DNA of 64,000 bases from JACVRW01 sp963739095 (GCA_963739095.1 CAVTZF010000001.1:62001-126000); one strand, 5' to 3'. Shown: positions 34,368-43,383, counted from the stretch's first letter. A program made the numbers and translations. The notes: generated by a model from the letters alone, not told the origin.

Positions 34368-35771
34368 GGCGTCCCGGCGCAGGCGTGAATGCCGGTAGCC
34401 GTAGGCCGCGTAGATCACGAGGCCGAGCGCGAGCCAGACGATGAAGCGCAGCCAGGTCTCGAGCGGCAGCTTCGTCATCAGGTAGACGCACAGGGCGGAG
34501 CCGATCAGCGGGAAGACCGGCACGAACGGCACCCGGAAGCCGCGCTCCATGTCGGGCTTCGAGCGCCGCAGCCAGATCACCGCGATGTTCACGATGAAGA
34601 AGGCGAACAGCGTCCCGATGTTGACGAGCTCCGCGATCTCGGCGAGCGGCACGAACGCGGCGATCAGCGCGACCGGGATTGCGAACACGAGCGTGAGCAG
34701 CACCGGCGTCTTGGTGCGCTCCCAGACGCTCGCGAGCCGCTCCGGCATGAGCCCGTCGCGGCTCATCGAGAAGGCCACGCGCGTCTGCCCGTAGAGGATC
34801 GTCAGCACCACGCTCGTGATGGCGACCAGCGCGCCGAACGAGACTATGTCCGCCCCCCAGCCGATGCCGGCGCCCTCGGAGAGCGCGACGGCGAGCGGCG
34901 CGTCCTGGCCCGCCAGCTGGTCGGCGGGCAGCGCGCCGACCGCAGCGACGGCGACGAGGATGTAGACGATCGTCGCGATCAGCAGCGAGCCCACGATCGC
35001 GATCGGGAGGTCCCGACCCGGCTCTCTCGTCTCCTCGCTGGCCGTGGAGACCGCGTCGAAGCCGATGTAGGCGAAGAAGATGAGCGCGGCTGCATTCTCG
35101 ATGCCGCTGAAGCCGTTCGGGGCGAAGGGGGAGAAGTGGTCGCCGTTGAAGGCGGAGAACGCGACGACGATGAAGAAGAGCAGCACGGCCAGCTTCGTGA
35201 TCACCATGACCGTGTTCGAGCGTGCCGACTCGCGGATGCCGGCGATCAGCACCCCGGCCACGGCGAGCACCAGCAGCGCGGACGGGACGTTCACGTCGCC
35301 GCCGTCGCCCGGCGGCAGCGAGATCGACTCGCTCAGGCTGATGCCGAAGAGCGAGTCGAGCAGTTCGGTGAGATATGCGCCCCAGCCGACCGCCACGGCC
35401 GCGACCGAGACGCCGTACTCGAGGATCAGGTCCCAACCGATGATCCAGGCGAGCAGCTCGCCCATGGTCGCGTACGCATAGGTGTAGGCCGACCCGGAGA
35501 CCGGGATCGTCGAGGCCAGCTCCGCGTAGGAGAGCGCCGAGAAGATGCAGGTGACGCCGGCGAGGAGGAAAGAGACGACGAGCGCCGGCCCCGACTGCCC
35601 GATCGCCTCGCCGACGATCACGAAGATTCCGGTTCCGATTATCGCGCCGATCCCGAATGCGGTCAGGTCGAGGGCGCCGACCGTCCGGTTGAGCGTCGTG
35701 CCCTCCGCGGTCTCGCGCAGGCGCTCGAGCGACTTGGTGCTGAATGGCCCTGGGCGTGCCGCGGTTGCCAT
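34365..35771 (-). CDS. APC-family amino acid permease
   Basis: 468 residues, 12 predicted membrane helices. Helix 1 FGIGAIIGTGIFVIVGEA carries the substrate-site GxG turn; FIFSALSYAELAS-like helix 2 reads CIFSALSYAELASTIP; helix 6 has IFFAYIGFDAVSTASEETREP, typical of cationic amino acid transporters. It is upstream of the proline racemase-family and cyclodeaminase genes on the same strand, so it probably imports their substrate. TAGGCG lies eight bases before the ATG. Confidence 0.88.
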   Translation of the reverse strand: MATAARPGPFSTKSLERLRETAEGTTLNRTVGALDLTAFGIGAIIGTGIFVIVGEAIGQSGPALVVSFLLAGVTCIFSALSYAELASTIPVSGSAYTYAYATMGELLAWIIGWDLILEYGVSVAAVAVGWGAYLTELLDSLFGISLSESISLPPGDGGDVNVPSALLVLAVAGVLIAGIRESARSNTVMVITKLAVLLFFIVVAFSAFNGDHFSPFAPNGFSGIENAAALIFFAYIGFDAVSTASEETREPGRDLPIAIVGSLLIATIVYILVAVAAVGALPADQLAGQDAPLAVALSEGAGIGWGADIVSFGALVAITSVVLTILYGQTRVAFSMSRDGLMPERLASVWERTKTPVLLTLVFAIPVALIAAFVPLAEIAELVNIGTLFAFFIVNIAVIWLRRSKPDMERGFRVPFVPVFPLIGSALCVYLMTKLPLETWLRFIVWLALGLVIYAAYGYRHSRLRRDA

Positions 35772-35862
35772 TGCGGGCTCGCCTACCCCGTTTCACCCCG
35801 TTTAGCCATGGAACCTCTCGGTACCCGTGAAGTGACCCGATGCGACTGCAAGGAGCAACGAA

Positions 35863-36453
35863 ATGGACGACAGGCTGAGCGGAAAGAGAGTCGCCTTCCT
35901 GGCCACCGACGGCGTCGAGCAGGTCGAGCTCACCGAGCCATGGAAGAAGGTCGAGGACGAGGGCGGCACGCCGGAGCTGATCTCTCTGGAGAACGGCGAG
36001 ATCCAGGGCTTCGATCACCTCGACAAGGCGGACACCTTCAAGGTCGACAAGCCCGTGGCGAATGCCGACATGAACGACTACGACGGGCTCGTGCTGCCCG
36101 GCGGCGTGGCCAACCCGGACTTCCTGCGCACGAACGAGGACGCGGTCGAGTTCACCCGCTCCTTCTTCGAGGCGGGCAAGCCGGTGGCAGCGATCTGCCA
36201 CGGCCCATGGATGCTCGTCGAGGCCGACGTCGTGCGCGGGCGCACCGTCACGTCCTGGCCGAGCCTCAGGACGGACATTCGGAATGCCGGCGGCACGTGG
36301 GTGGACGAGGAGGTGCGCGTCGAGTCCGGGCTCGTGACGAGCCGGAATCCCGACGACCTCCCGGCCTTCTGCGAGAAGCTCGTCGAAGAGATCTGCGAGG
36401 GCCGGCACGAAGAGCAGGCCCAGCAGACCGCGGGAGCCGGCGCTCGGCAGTAA
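35863..36453 (+). CDS. DJ-1/PfpI family protein
   Basis: 196 residues of the class I glutamine amidotransferase-like fold. RVAFLATDGVEQVELTEPW at the start, YDGLVLPGGVANPDFLR near 68, and the nucleophile elbow AAICHGPWMLVEADVV (Cys near 110), with Glu18-like acid in VEQVELTEP. Homologues (YhbO, PfpI) act as stress deglycases or proteases. AAGGAG lies nine bases before the ATG. A strong terminator follows. Confidence 0.88.
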   Translation: MDDRLSGKRVAFLATDGVEQVELTEPWKKVEDEGGTPELISLENGEIQGFDHLDKADTFKVDKPVANADMNDYDGLVLPGGVANPDFLRTNEDAVEFTRSFFEAGKPVAAICHGPWMLVEADVVRGRTVTSWPSLRTDIRNAGGTWVDEEVRVESGLVTSRNPDDLPAFCEKLVEEICEGRHEEQAQQTAGAGARQ

Positions 36454-36485
36454 TCCGCGTCGCTCCCGCACCCCCCGACCCGCGT

Positions 36486-36509
36486 CGAGGCGCCCATTCG
36501 GGCGCCTCG
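36486..36509 (+). terminator. Terminator after the PfpI gene
   Basis: A perfect 10-base stem (CGAGGCGCCC with GGGCGCCTCG) on an ATTC loop, followed by GCGTCGTTT; 33 bases after the stop. Confidence 0.75.
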
Positions 36510-36518
36510 GCGTCGTTT

Positions 36519-36532
36519 GGGAAGCGCTACCC
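36519..36532. promoter_or_regulatory. LacI-family operator candidate upstream of the sugar uptake region
   Basis: GGGAAGCGCTACCC is a near-perfect palindrome around a central CG with the AAGCGCT core seen in LacI/GalR-family operators. It lies about 50 bases before the first sugar-binding protein gene. No LacI gene is in the window; inferred. Confidence 0.4.
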
Positions 36533-36580
36533 CGGGTAGGTCCGCCGCGGATAGGTAGTACCTAGGACGAGGGGGCAGAA

Positions 36581-37852
36581 GTGAGGTCCATTCTTCGTGT
36601 GGCGGCGGTGCTCGCCGCGCTGGCGATGGGGATAGCGGGCTGCGGAGGCAGCGGCGACGACGACGACTCGGGCGGCGGCGGAGGGGACGCCAAGAAGGTC
36701 ACCGAGGCCAAGCCCACCGGGAACGTGACCTGGTGCATCGGCAAGGACACCACCGGTGCATTCGGGACGGTTGTCGACAACTTCAACAAGGCGAACCCGG
36801 ACGCGAACGTGAAGCTGCTGGAGCTGCCCGAGGCGGCCGACCTGCAGCGCGAGCAGCAGATCCAGCGCCTGCAGGCGAAGTCCGACGAGTGCGATGTGCT
36901 CGGCGTGGACGTCGTCTGGACCGCCGAGTACGCGGGGCAGGGCTGGCTGCAGGACGTCTCGGACGCCGTGGAGAAGCGCAAGGACGAGTTCGTCCCCTCG
37001 ACGCTGGACACGGCCTTCTACGAGGACAAGTACTGGGCGCTGCCGTTCAACACGAACGCGGGATTCCTCTACTACCGCGATGACCAGGTGCCCGAGGCGC
37101 CGACCGAGTGGGAGGACGTCTACAAGCAGGGTCAGCAGGACAACGGCGTCGTCTACCAGGGCTTCCGCTACGAGGGCCTCACGGTCAACTTCCTGGAGCT
37201 GCTGTACAGCGCGGGCGCCAGCGTGGTCAACGAGAACGCGACCGAGGCCACGGCCGACTCGCAGGAGGTCCGCGACGTCCTGACGTTCATGGCGGACGGA
37301 ATCAAGGACGGCGCGGCTCCGAAGGCAGTCACGACCTACAAGGAGGAGGAGTCGCGGCGCGCATTCGAGTCCGGCAACGCGACCTTCATGCGCAACTGGC
37401 CGTACGCGTACGCGCTCGGCAAGGAGTCGAAGATCGCGGACGACTTCGCGATCACGACCTTCCCGGGCTACGCCGGCAACGAGGGCGCGGGCGTGCTGGG
37501 CGGCTACAACCTGGCGATCTCCGCCTACTCGAAGAACCCGGAGGGCTCGCTCGCGTTCATGAACTTCGCGACCTCGCCCGACCAGCAGGTGATCCAGGCA
37601 TCCGAGGCGACGCTGCCGCCGGTGCTGACCGACGTCTACTCCGATCCGAAGGTCGAGAAGGCGATGCCGTTCGCGGCCGATCTGCTCAAGGCAGTGGAGC
37701 AGGCGCAGCCGCGCCCGGTGTCACCCGTCTATCCGCAGATCAGCGAGGCGATCTTCAACCACGTCTACGCCGCGCTCCAGGGCGACGAGTCGCCCGACGA
37801 CGCTGCCTCGCAGATGAACGAGGACATCCAGAAGGCGATCGAGACGTTCTAG
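36581..37852 (+). CDS. Sugar ABC transporter substrate-binding lipoprotein (1)
   Basis: 423 residues. Signal peptide with a lipobox (ALAMGIAGCGGSG, Cys near 21), an acidic/Gly-rich linker, then a type I carbohydrate-binding fold (GNVTWCIGKDTTGAFG, VDVVWTAEYAGQGWLQD, WALPFNTNAGFLYYRDD, GGYNLAISAYSKNPEGSLAFMNF). GTG start with GAGGGGG upstream. First gene of a MalE-F-G set; the binding residues suggest an alpha-glucoside such as trehalose or maltose, but this is inference from the nearby GH13 gene. Confidence 0.9.
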   Translation: MRSILRVAAVLAALAMGIAGCGGSGDDDDSGGGGGDAKKVTEAKPTGNVTWCIGKDTTGAFGTVVDNFNKANPDANVKLLELPEAADLQREQQIQRLQAKSDECDVLGVDVVWTAEYAGQGWLQDVSDAVEKRKDEFVPSTLDTAFYEDKYWALPFNTNAGFLYYRDDQVPEAPTEWEDVYKQGQQDNGVVYQGFRYEGLTVNFLELLYSAGASVVNENATEATADSQEVRDVLTFMADGIKDGAAPKAVTTYKEEESRRAFESGNATFMRNWPYAYALGKESKIADDFAITTFPGYAGNEGAGVLGGYNLAISAYSKNPEGSLAFMNFATSPDQQVIQASEATLPPVLTDVYSDPKVEKAMPFAADLLKAVEQAQPRPVSPVYPQISEAIFNHVYAALQGDESPDDAASQMNEDIQKAIETF

Positions 37853-37856
37853 CCCG

Positions 37857-38795
37857 ATGGAAGCAGCAACCGCTCGGCTGAAGAGCCGCCCCGGCAAGCG
37901 GGGCGGCTACGGCCGCAGCGAGCGCCGCCTGGCGGCGGCGATGCTTGCGCCGGCGCTGATCGTGATCGCGGCGGTGGCCGCCTACCCGATCGGCTATGCG
38001 TTCTGGCTGTCGCTCACCGAGTACAGCCTGCGCGTGCCCGGCAAGTGGCGCTTCGTCGGCTTCGGCAACTACTCGGAGGCGCTCAGCTCGCCCGAGTTCT
38101 GGGACGCGCTCACGACCACGTTCATCTTCTCGGGGATCTCGGTTGCCCTCGAGCTGGTGATCGGGCTCGGGATGGCGCTGTGCATGCACGAGGCGTTCAA
38201 GGGGCGCGGGATCCTGCGCACCGTGGTGCTGGTGCCCTGGGCGATCCTCACAGTGGTCACCGCGATCACCTGGAGAACGATCTTCGAGCCGGGTCTCGGC
38301 CTCGCGCCGGTGCTGCTCGACAAGCTCGGGCTGCCCGGTGCCGACATCGTCTGGCTGGGTCAGGAGCCGTATGCGCTCGGGGTGATGATCTTCGCGGACG
38401 TCTGGAAGACGGCGCCCTTCATGGCGCTTCTGATTCTCGCCGGATTGCAGGTGATCCCGACCGACCTCTACGACGCGGCGAAGGTGGACGGCGCAACCGC
38501 CTGGCAGCGCTTCTGGCGGCTGACGCTGCCGCTGCTCAAACCGGCGATCCTCATCGCGCTCGTATTCCGCACGCTCGACGCGCTGCGCATCTTCGACCTG
38601 CCGTTCGTGCTCACGCAGGGCGCCAACGGCACGACGACGCTGTCGCTGATCGCCCAGCAGGAGCTCACGACGAACCGGCTCATCGGGCTCGGTTCGGCGC
38701 TCTCCATCCTGACCTTCGTGATCGTGATGGCGGTGGCGTTCATCTACATCCGAGCGGTGGGCGGCAACATCCGCGCGCTCGCCGAGGAGACCTGA
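37857..38795 (+). CDS. Sugar ABC transporter permease, MalF/UgpA type (1)
   Basis: 312 residues, six predicted spans. Start AMLAPALIVIAAVAAYPIGYAFWLSLTEY, FVGFGNYSEAL loop, and the EAA loop YDAAKVDGATAWQRFWRLTLPLLKP near 215 that contacts the ATPase. N-terminus MEAAT is shared with the second MalF-type gene region. It starts five bases after the binding protein stop and ends TGATG into the MalG-type gene. Confidence 0.9.
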   Translation: MEAATARLKSRPGKRGGYGRSERRLAAAMLAPALIVIAAVAAYPIGYAFWLSLTEYSLRVPGKWRFVGFGNYSEALSSPEFWDALTTTFIFSGISVALELVIGLGMALCMHEAFKGRGILRTVVLVPWAILTVVTAITWRTIFEPGLGLAPVLLDKLGLPGADIVWLGQEPYALGVMIFADVWKTAPFMALLILAGLQVIPTDLYDAAKVDGATAWQRFWRLTLPLLKPAILIALVFRTLDALRIFDLPFVLTQGANGTTTLSLIAQQELTTNRLIGLGSALSILTFVIVMAVAFIYIRAVGGNIRALAEET

Positions 38796-39703
38796 TGGCC
38801 ACCCGCACGCTCGAGCGGACGGACACGGCCGGCGAGGCGCGGCGGAAGTCCCGGGTCGTGGAGGCGCGCGGGCCCGAGCGGCGCTGGGTCAGGCCCGTGC
38901 TGCTCTGGACCGCGGTCGTCCTGATCGTGATCTTCTGCCTCTTCCCCTTCTACTGGCTCATCAACGTGTCGCTGAAGACGGGGCCCGACCTGTCCGGGGC
39001 GGACCTGCTGCCGCCCAACCCGACGCTCGACAACTATCAGTCGATCTTCAAGGACGCCGACTTCACGAAGGCGCTCCGCAACAGCGTCGGCATCACGACC
39101 ATCACCACGGCGCTGGCGCTCGTGTTCGGCTCGTTCGCGGCCTACGCGCTGGCCCGGCTGCGCTTCCCGCGCAAGTTCCTGCTCCTGGCCGTGATCCTCT
39201 CGATCACGACCTTCCCGCCGATCGCGATCGCGGCGCCGATCTTCAAGCTGTGGACGGAGCTCGGCCTCTACAACACCTGGGCGGGGCTGATCATCCCGAA
39301 CCTCACCTTCGCGCTGCCGCTCTGCATCTACATCCTCGCCTCGTTCTTCCGCGAGATCCCGAAGGAGCTCGAGGAGGCGGCGCTCGTCGACGGGGCCACC
39401 CACTTCCAGGCGTTCCGCAAGGTGGTGCTGCCGCTCGCGGCACCGGGGCTCGTGACCGCCGGTCTGCTCACGGCCTTCTTCGTCTGGAACGAGTTCCTGC
39501 TCGCGATCACGCTGACGAGCTCGACGAGTGCGCGCACGGTTCCCGCGGCGATCGCGTTCTTCACCGGCAGCCAGAAGTTCGAGGTGCCGCTGGGGACGAT
39601 CAGCGCCGCGTCGGTCGTGATCACGATCCCGCTGGTCGCGCTCGTGATCATCTTCCAGAAGCGAATCGTGGCCGGCCTGACCGCCGGCGCAGTCAAGGGA
39701 TAG
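38795..39703 (+). CDS. Sugar ABC transporter permease, MalG type (1)
   Basis: 302 residues. WTAVVLIVIFCLFPFYWLINVSLKT near 40, SITTFPPIAIAAPIFKLWTELGLYNTWAGLI near 145, and the EAA loop LEEAALVDGATHFQAFRKVVLPLAAPG near 220. The end IIFQKRIVAGLTAGAVKG is nearly identical to the other MalG-type protein. Start ATG overlaps the previous stop (TGATG). Its TAG stop begins the -10 box of the GH13 gene. Confidence 0.9.
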   Translation: MATRTLERTDTAGEARRKSRVVEARGPERRWVRPVLLWTAVVLIVIFCLFPFYWLINVSLKTGPDLSGADLLPPNPTLDNYQSIFKDADFTKALRNSVGITTITTALALVFGSFAAYALARLRFPRKFLLLAVILSITTFPPIAIAAPIFKLWTELGLYNTWAGLIIPNLTFALPLCIYILASFFREIPKELEEAALVDGATHFQAFRKVVLPLAAPGLVTAGLLTAFFVWNEFLLAITLTSSTSARTVPAAIAFFTGSQKFEVPLGTISAASVVITIPLVALVIIFQKRIVAGLTAGAVKG

Positions 39704-39706
39704 GGT
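39701..39706 (+). promoter_or_regulatory. -10 box TAGGGT formed on the MalG stop codon
   Basis: TAGGGT (its TAG is the permease stop) ends seven bases before the CTG at 39714, the inferred start of the GH13 gene. Confidence 0.4.
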
Positions 39707-39713
39707 CGCGCCT

Positions 39714-41126
39714 CTGCTCGAGGACGGCGTCGTCTACCAGATCTATCCCCGTTCCTTCCAGGACTCCGACGGGGACGGCGTCGGCGACCTGCGCGGCATC
39801 GAGGCACGCCTCGACCACCTGGCCTGGCTCGGTGTCGACGCGCTCTGGATGTCGCCGATCTACCCGTCGCCGATGCATGACTTCGGCTACGACGTGGCCG
39901 ACTACACCGCGATCGACCCGGTGTTCGGCTCGCTGGCGGACTTCGACTCGCTCGTGGCGGCCGCGCGCGAGCGCGGGCTCGACGTGCTGCTCGACCTGGT
40001 GCCCTGCCACACCTCGATCGAGCACCCGTGGTTCCGCGAGCACCCGGACTGGTACATCTGGGCCGACGCGCCGAACAACTGGCTGTCCGCGTTCGGCGGC
40101 TCGGCATGGAGCCCGCTGGGCGGCCGCTGGTATCTCCACTCGTTCTATCCGGAGCAGCCCGATCTCGACTGGCGCAACCCGGAGGTCGTCGCTGCGATGC
40201 AGGAGGTGCTGCGCTTCTGGCTCGAGCGCGGCGTCGCCGGCTACCGCGTCGACGCGATCGACCGCCTGCTTAAGGACGCGCAGCTGCGCGACGACCCGCC
40301 GGCGACCGAGCCCTTCGGCCTGCCGCTCTCGGCCGAGGAGGCGAAGCTGTCGCTCGCGCACTCCCGCAACGCGCCCGACACCGGGCAGGCGCTCGCCAGG
40401 ATCCGCGAGGCGGTCGGCGACCACTTCATGGCGGGCGAGGTGTACCTGCCGGCGCGGCGCTGGCAGCCCTACCTCGACGCGTTCGACGCCGTCTTCGCCT
40501 TCGAGCTGCTGCACGCCGACTGGGACGCCGAGAAGCTGCGCCGCGCGATCGAGGCGACGACGCGTCAGCCGGGCGCAGCCTGGGTGCTCTCGAACCACGA
40601 CTTCGGCCGGCTCGTGACCCGCTTCGGAGCCGAGAACGCGCGTGCCGCGGCGATGCTCCTGTTGACGCTGCCGGGCACCGCCTTCCTCTACCAGGGCGAT
40701 GAGATCGGCCAGGCGGACGGCCCGGGCGGGGAGCACCGCTACGACCGCGCCGGCCGCGACCGCTTCCGTCACCCGATGCAGTGGACGGGCGCGCGCGGCG
40801 GCGGCTTCACGAGCGGCGAGCCGTGGCTGCCGCTCGTCGACCCGGAGCACGTGAACGTGGAGGCCCAGCGCGACGACCCAGGCTCGACGCTGACGCTCAC
40901 GCGCGAGCTGATCCGGCTGCGGCGCAGGCTGCCGCGTGACTTCCGGCTGCTCGACGCGGCGCCCGGAGTGCTCGCCTTCGCGCGCGGCGAGCACGTGGTC
41001 GCGCTCAACACGACGGGGGGCGCGCTGCCCGTGCCGCGCGGCGCCGAGCTGGTGCTCGAGACGAACCCCGGAGCGCTCCGCGACAACGAGCTGGCGGCGC
41101 ACGCCGGGGTCATCTCGCGCAACTGA
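39714..41126 (+). CDS. GH13 alpha-glucosidase (oligo-1,6-glucosidase-like), probable CTG start
   Basis: About 470 residues. The frame must open before the first ATG (39849), because the conserved DGVVYQIYPRSFQDSDGDGVGD lies upstream of it. The only usable codon is CTG at 39714, seven bases after a TAGGGT box. Catalytic set: region I DLVPCHTS (near 94, Cys where most have Asn), region II GYRVDAIDRL (nucleophile Asp near 178), region III MAGEVYL (Glu near 241), region IV SNHDFGR (Asp near 295). Hydrolyses alpha-glucosides; no signal peptide, so cytoplasmic, acting on sugar brought in by the flanking ABC genes. Confidence 0.85.
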   Translation: MLEDGVVYQIYPRSFQDSDGDGVGDLRGIEARLDHLAWLGVDALWMSPIYPSPMHDFGYDVADYTAIDPVFGSLADFDSLVAAARERGLDVLLDLVPCHTSIEHPWFREHPDWYIWADAPNNWLSAFGGSAWSPLGGRWYLHSFYPEQPDLDWRNPEVVAAMQEVLRFWLERGVAGYRVDAIDRLLKDAQLRDDPPATEPFGLPLSAEEAKLSLAHSRNAPDTGQALARIREAVGDHFMAGEVYLPARRWQPYLDAFDAVFAFELLHADWDAEKLRRAIEATTRQPGAAWVLSNHDFGRLVTRFGAENARAAAMLLLTLPGTAFLYQGDEIGQADGPGGEHRYDRAGRDRFRHPMQWTGARGGGFTSGEPWLPLVDPEHVNVEAQRDDPGSTLTLTRELIRLRRRLPRDFRLLDAAPGVLAFARGEHVVALNTTGGALPVPRGAELVLETNPGALRDNELAAHAGVISRN

Positions 41127-41139
41127 CTGCCCGTTCGGT

Positions 41140-41167
41140 TTTACAGGCCTGCCCAGAGGGGTACATT
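41140..41167 (+). promoter_or_regulatory. Promoter of the second sugar ABC set
   Basis: TTTACA (41140-41145), 16-base spacer, TACATT (41162-41167), then seven bases to the GTG at 41175. The best -35/-10 pair in the window next to a start codon; a leaderless mRNA is predicted. Confidence 0.6.
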
Positions 41168-41174
41168 GCACACC

Positions 41175-42437
41175 GTGAGGGGGGAGTGGGCATGGACGTC
41201 GCGCCTCGGAGCACTGCTCGCGGTCGCGGCGGCCGCCATCGGAGTCGGCTGCGGAGTCGGCGGCGACGAGGGCGGCAGCGGCTCCCGTGCGATCAACTGG
41301 TACGCCTTCAACGAGCCCGGCGGCTCCTATGACCAGGCGGTCGCCAACTGCAACAAGCAGGCGAACGGCAAGTACAAGATCAACTACGTGAAGCTGCCGA
41401 ACATCGCCGACCAGCAGCGCGAGCTGCTCGTCCGCCGCCTGGCAGCCGAGGACGACAGCATCGACCTGGCGTCGCTCGACGTGATCTGGACCGCCGAGTT
41501 CGCCGAGGCCCAGTGGATCCTGCCCTGGGAGGGCGAGCGCCGCGAGGCCGCCACCGAGGGCAAGCTCGAGGGGCCCGTCGAGACCGTCGACTACAAGGGC
41601 AAGGTCTGGGCGATCCCGCACACGAGCAACACGCAGCTGCTCTGGTACCGCAAGGACCGCGTGGACGCGCCGCCCGACGACTTCACCTGGGACGAGATGA
41701 TCGACGACGCGGTCGACAAGGGGACCGCGGTCGAGGTGCAGAGCGCCCAGTACGAGGGTCTCGTGGTCTGGATCAACGCGCTGATCACGAGCGCCGGCGG
41801 ACAGATCGTCAACGAGCAGGGCAAGGTGCTCGTGAACGACACGGCCAAGACGGCGGCCGAGATCGAGAGCAAGCTCGCCAACTCGCCCGCGGCGCCGCCG
41901 GGAATGGCGACCGCCAACGAGGACGCCGCCCGGTTGGGCTTCGAGTCGGGGCGTTCCGACTACGAGGTCAACTACCCGTACATCTACCCGGCCGCCGCCG
42001 AGGTGGGTGAGGACTTCCAGAAGAACATCGGCTGGGCGCGTTACCCGCGCAGCGTGGCGGGCCGGCCGAGCGCGCCGCCGCTCGGCGGCTTCAACATCGC
42101 CGTCTCCGCGTTCTCGAACAAGCCCGACCTCGCCTTCGAGGCGGCCGAGTGCCTCGCCAGCCCGGAGAACCAGAAGCTCAGCGCCGAGCTGGGCGGCCTG
42201 CCGCCGACGAGCGAGTCGGTCTACAACGATCCGAAGATACAGAAGTACTACCCCTTCGCCGATGAGCTGCGTGAGTCGATCGACAACGCCGGGCCGCGGC
42301 CGGTCACGCCCGCCTACAGCGACATCTCGCTGGCGATCCAGAAGACCTACCACCCGCCGGACTCGGTGGACCCGGACACGGTCGTGGAGCAGCTGCGCGA
42401 CCGGATCGAGAAGGCCGTCGACGGGAAGATCTTCTGA
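41175..42437 (+). CDS. Sugar ABC transporter substrate-binding lipoprotein (2)
   Basis: 420 residues. Signal peptide with lipobox near GVGCGVGG, then INWYAFNEPGGSYDQAVANCNKQ, SLDVIWTAEFAEAQWILPWEG, VWAIPHTSNTQLLWYRKDR and APPLGGFNIAVSAFSNKPDLAFEAAE. It is a clear paralogue of binding protein 1, with short divergent stretches at the ligand site, so a related but different sugar is likely. GTG at 41175 fits the TACATT box; an in-frame TTG at 41166 lies inside that box. Confidence 0.88.
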   Translation: MRGEWAWTSRLGALLAVAAAAIGVGCGVGGDEGGSGSRAINWYAFNEPGGSYDQAVANCNKQANGKYKINYVKLPNIADQQRELLVRRLAAEDDSIDLASLDVIWTAEFAEAQWILPWEGERREAATEGKLEGPVETVDYKGKVWAIPHTSNTQLLWYRKDRVDAPPDDFTWDEMIDDAVDKGTAVEVQSAQYEGLVVWINALITSAGGQIVNEQGKVLVNDTAKTAAEIESKLANSPAAPPGMATANEDAARLGFESGRSDYEVNYPYIYPAAAEVGEDFQKNIGWARYPRSVAGRPSAPPLGGFNIAVSAFSNKPDLAFEAAECLASPENQKLSAELGGLPPTSESVYNDPKIQKYYPFADELRESIDNAGPRPVTPAYSDISLAIQKTYHPPDSVDPDTVVEQLRDRIEKAVDGKIF

Positions 42438-43379
42438 TGGAAGCCGCCACGACCCAGGCTCCCGCCGGCACGCGCGCCCAAGAAGCAGCGCATGACCGAT
42501 CGCGCGAAGGCCGAGCGCAAGCTCGCCTGGCTGCTGTGTGCGCCCGCCGTGATCGTGATGTTGCTCGTGACCGGCTATCCGATCGTGTATGCGTTCTACC
42601 TGTCGCTGCAGAAGTTCGACCTGCGCTTCCCGGACGACAAGGAGTTCGTGGGGCTCGCGAACTATGGCGACGTGCTCACCTCGAGCACGTGGTGGTCGGA
42701 CGTCGCCACGACGCTGTTCATCACGGTCGTGTCGGTGGCCATCGAGCTCGTCCTGGGCATGCTGATCGCGCTGGTCATGCACCGTGCGATCTTCGGCCGC
42801 GGCCCGGTTCGAGCGGCGATCCTGATCCCGTACGGCATCGTCACGGTGGTCGCCGCGTTTGGCTGGAAGTACGCCTTCGACCCGACCAGCGGCTTCGTGT
42901 TCGGGCTGCCGCTTGTACCGGACGACTGGCAGCCGCTGACCACGCGGGAGGGCTCGCTCTTCGTGATCATCTCGGCGGAGGTCTGGAAGACGACGCCGTT
43001 CATGGCGCTGCTGCTCTTGGCGGGGCTCGCGCTCGTCCCGGACGAGCTGAACGAGGCGGCGAAGGTCGACGGCGCGAGCACGCTGCAGCGCTTCTTCCGC
43101 ATCACGATCCCGCTGATGAAGCCGGCGATCCTGGTCGCGCTGCTGTTCCGGACGCTGGACGCGTTCCGAATATTCGACAACATCTTCATCATCCAGCCGG
43201 GCGGCGCCCTGGGCACCGAAAGCGTTTCGATTCTCGGCTACAACGTCCTGATCAACCGGGTGAACCTGGGCCTCGGCTCGGCGATCTCGATCCTGATCTT
43301 CATCTGCGTCATCCTGATCGCCATCCTCTTCGTCAAGGGGCTCGGCACCAGCACCGCGCAGCAGCGAGGGGAGACCTGA
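42437..43379 (+). CDS. Sugar ABC transporter permease, MalF/UgpA type (2), with probable N-terminal frameshift
   Basis: The intact frame runs from the ATG at 42492 (295 residues): LLCAPAVIVMLLVTGYPIVYAFYLSL, VGLANYGDVL, and EAA loop NEAAKVDGASTLQRFFRITIPLMKP. However, a TGATG junction at 42435-42439 opens a different frame at 42437 that starts MEAAT, exactly like the other MalF-type protein. It would read into the permease if one C were removed from the CCC at 42477-42479. So either a real +1 frameshift or a sequencing error is likely, and 42437 is the ancestral start. Translation today may begin at 42492. Six membrane spans. Confidence 0.8.
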
Positions 43380-43383
43380 GCCG

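Noticed and set aside
42817..42840. GGTTCGAGC resembling a tRNA T-arm
   Set aside because: It lies inside a clear permease coding region with no matching acceptor or anticodon stems.
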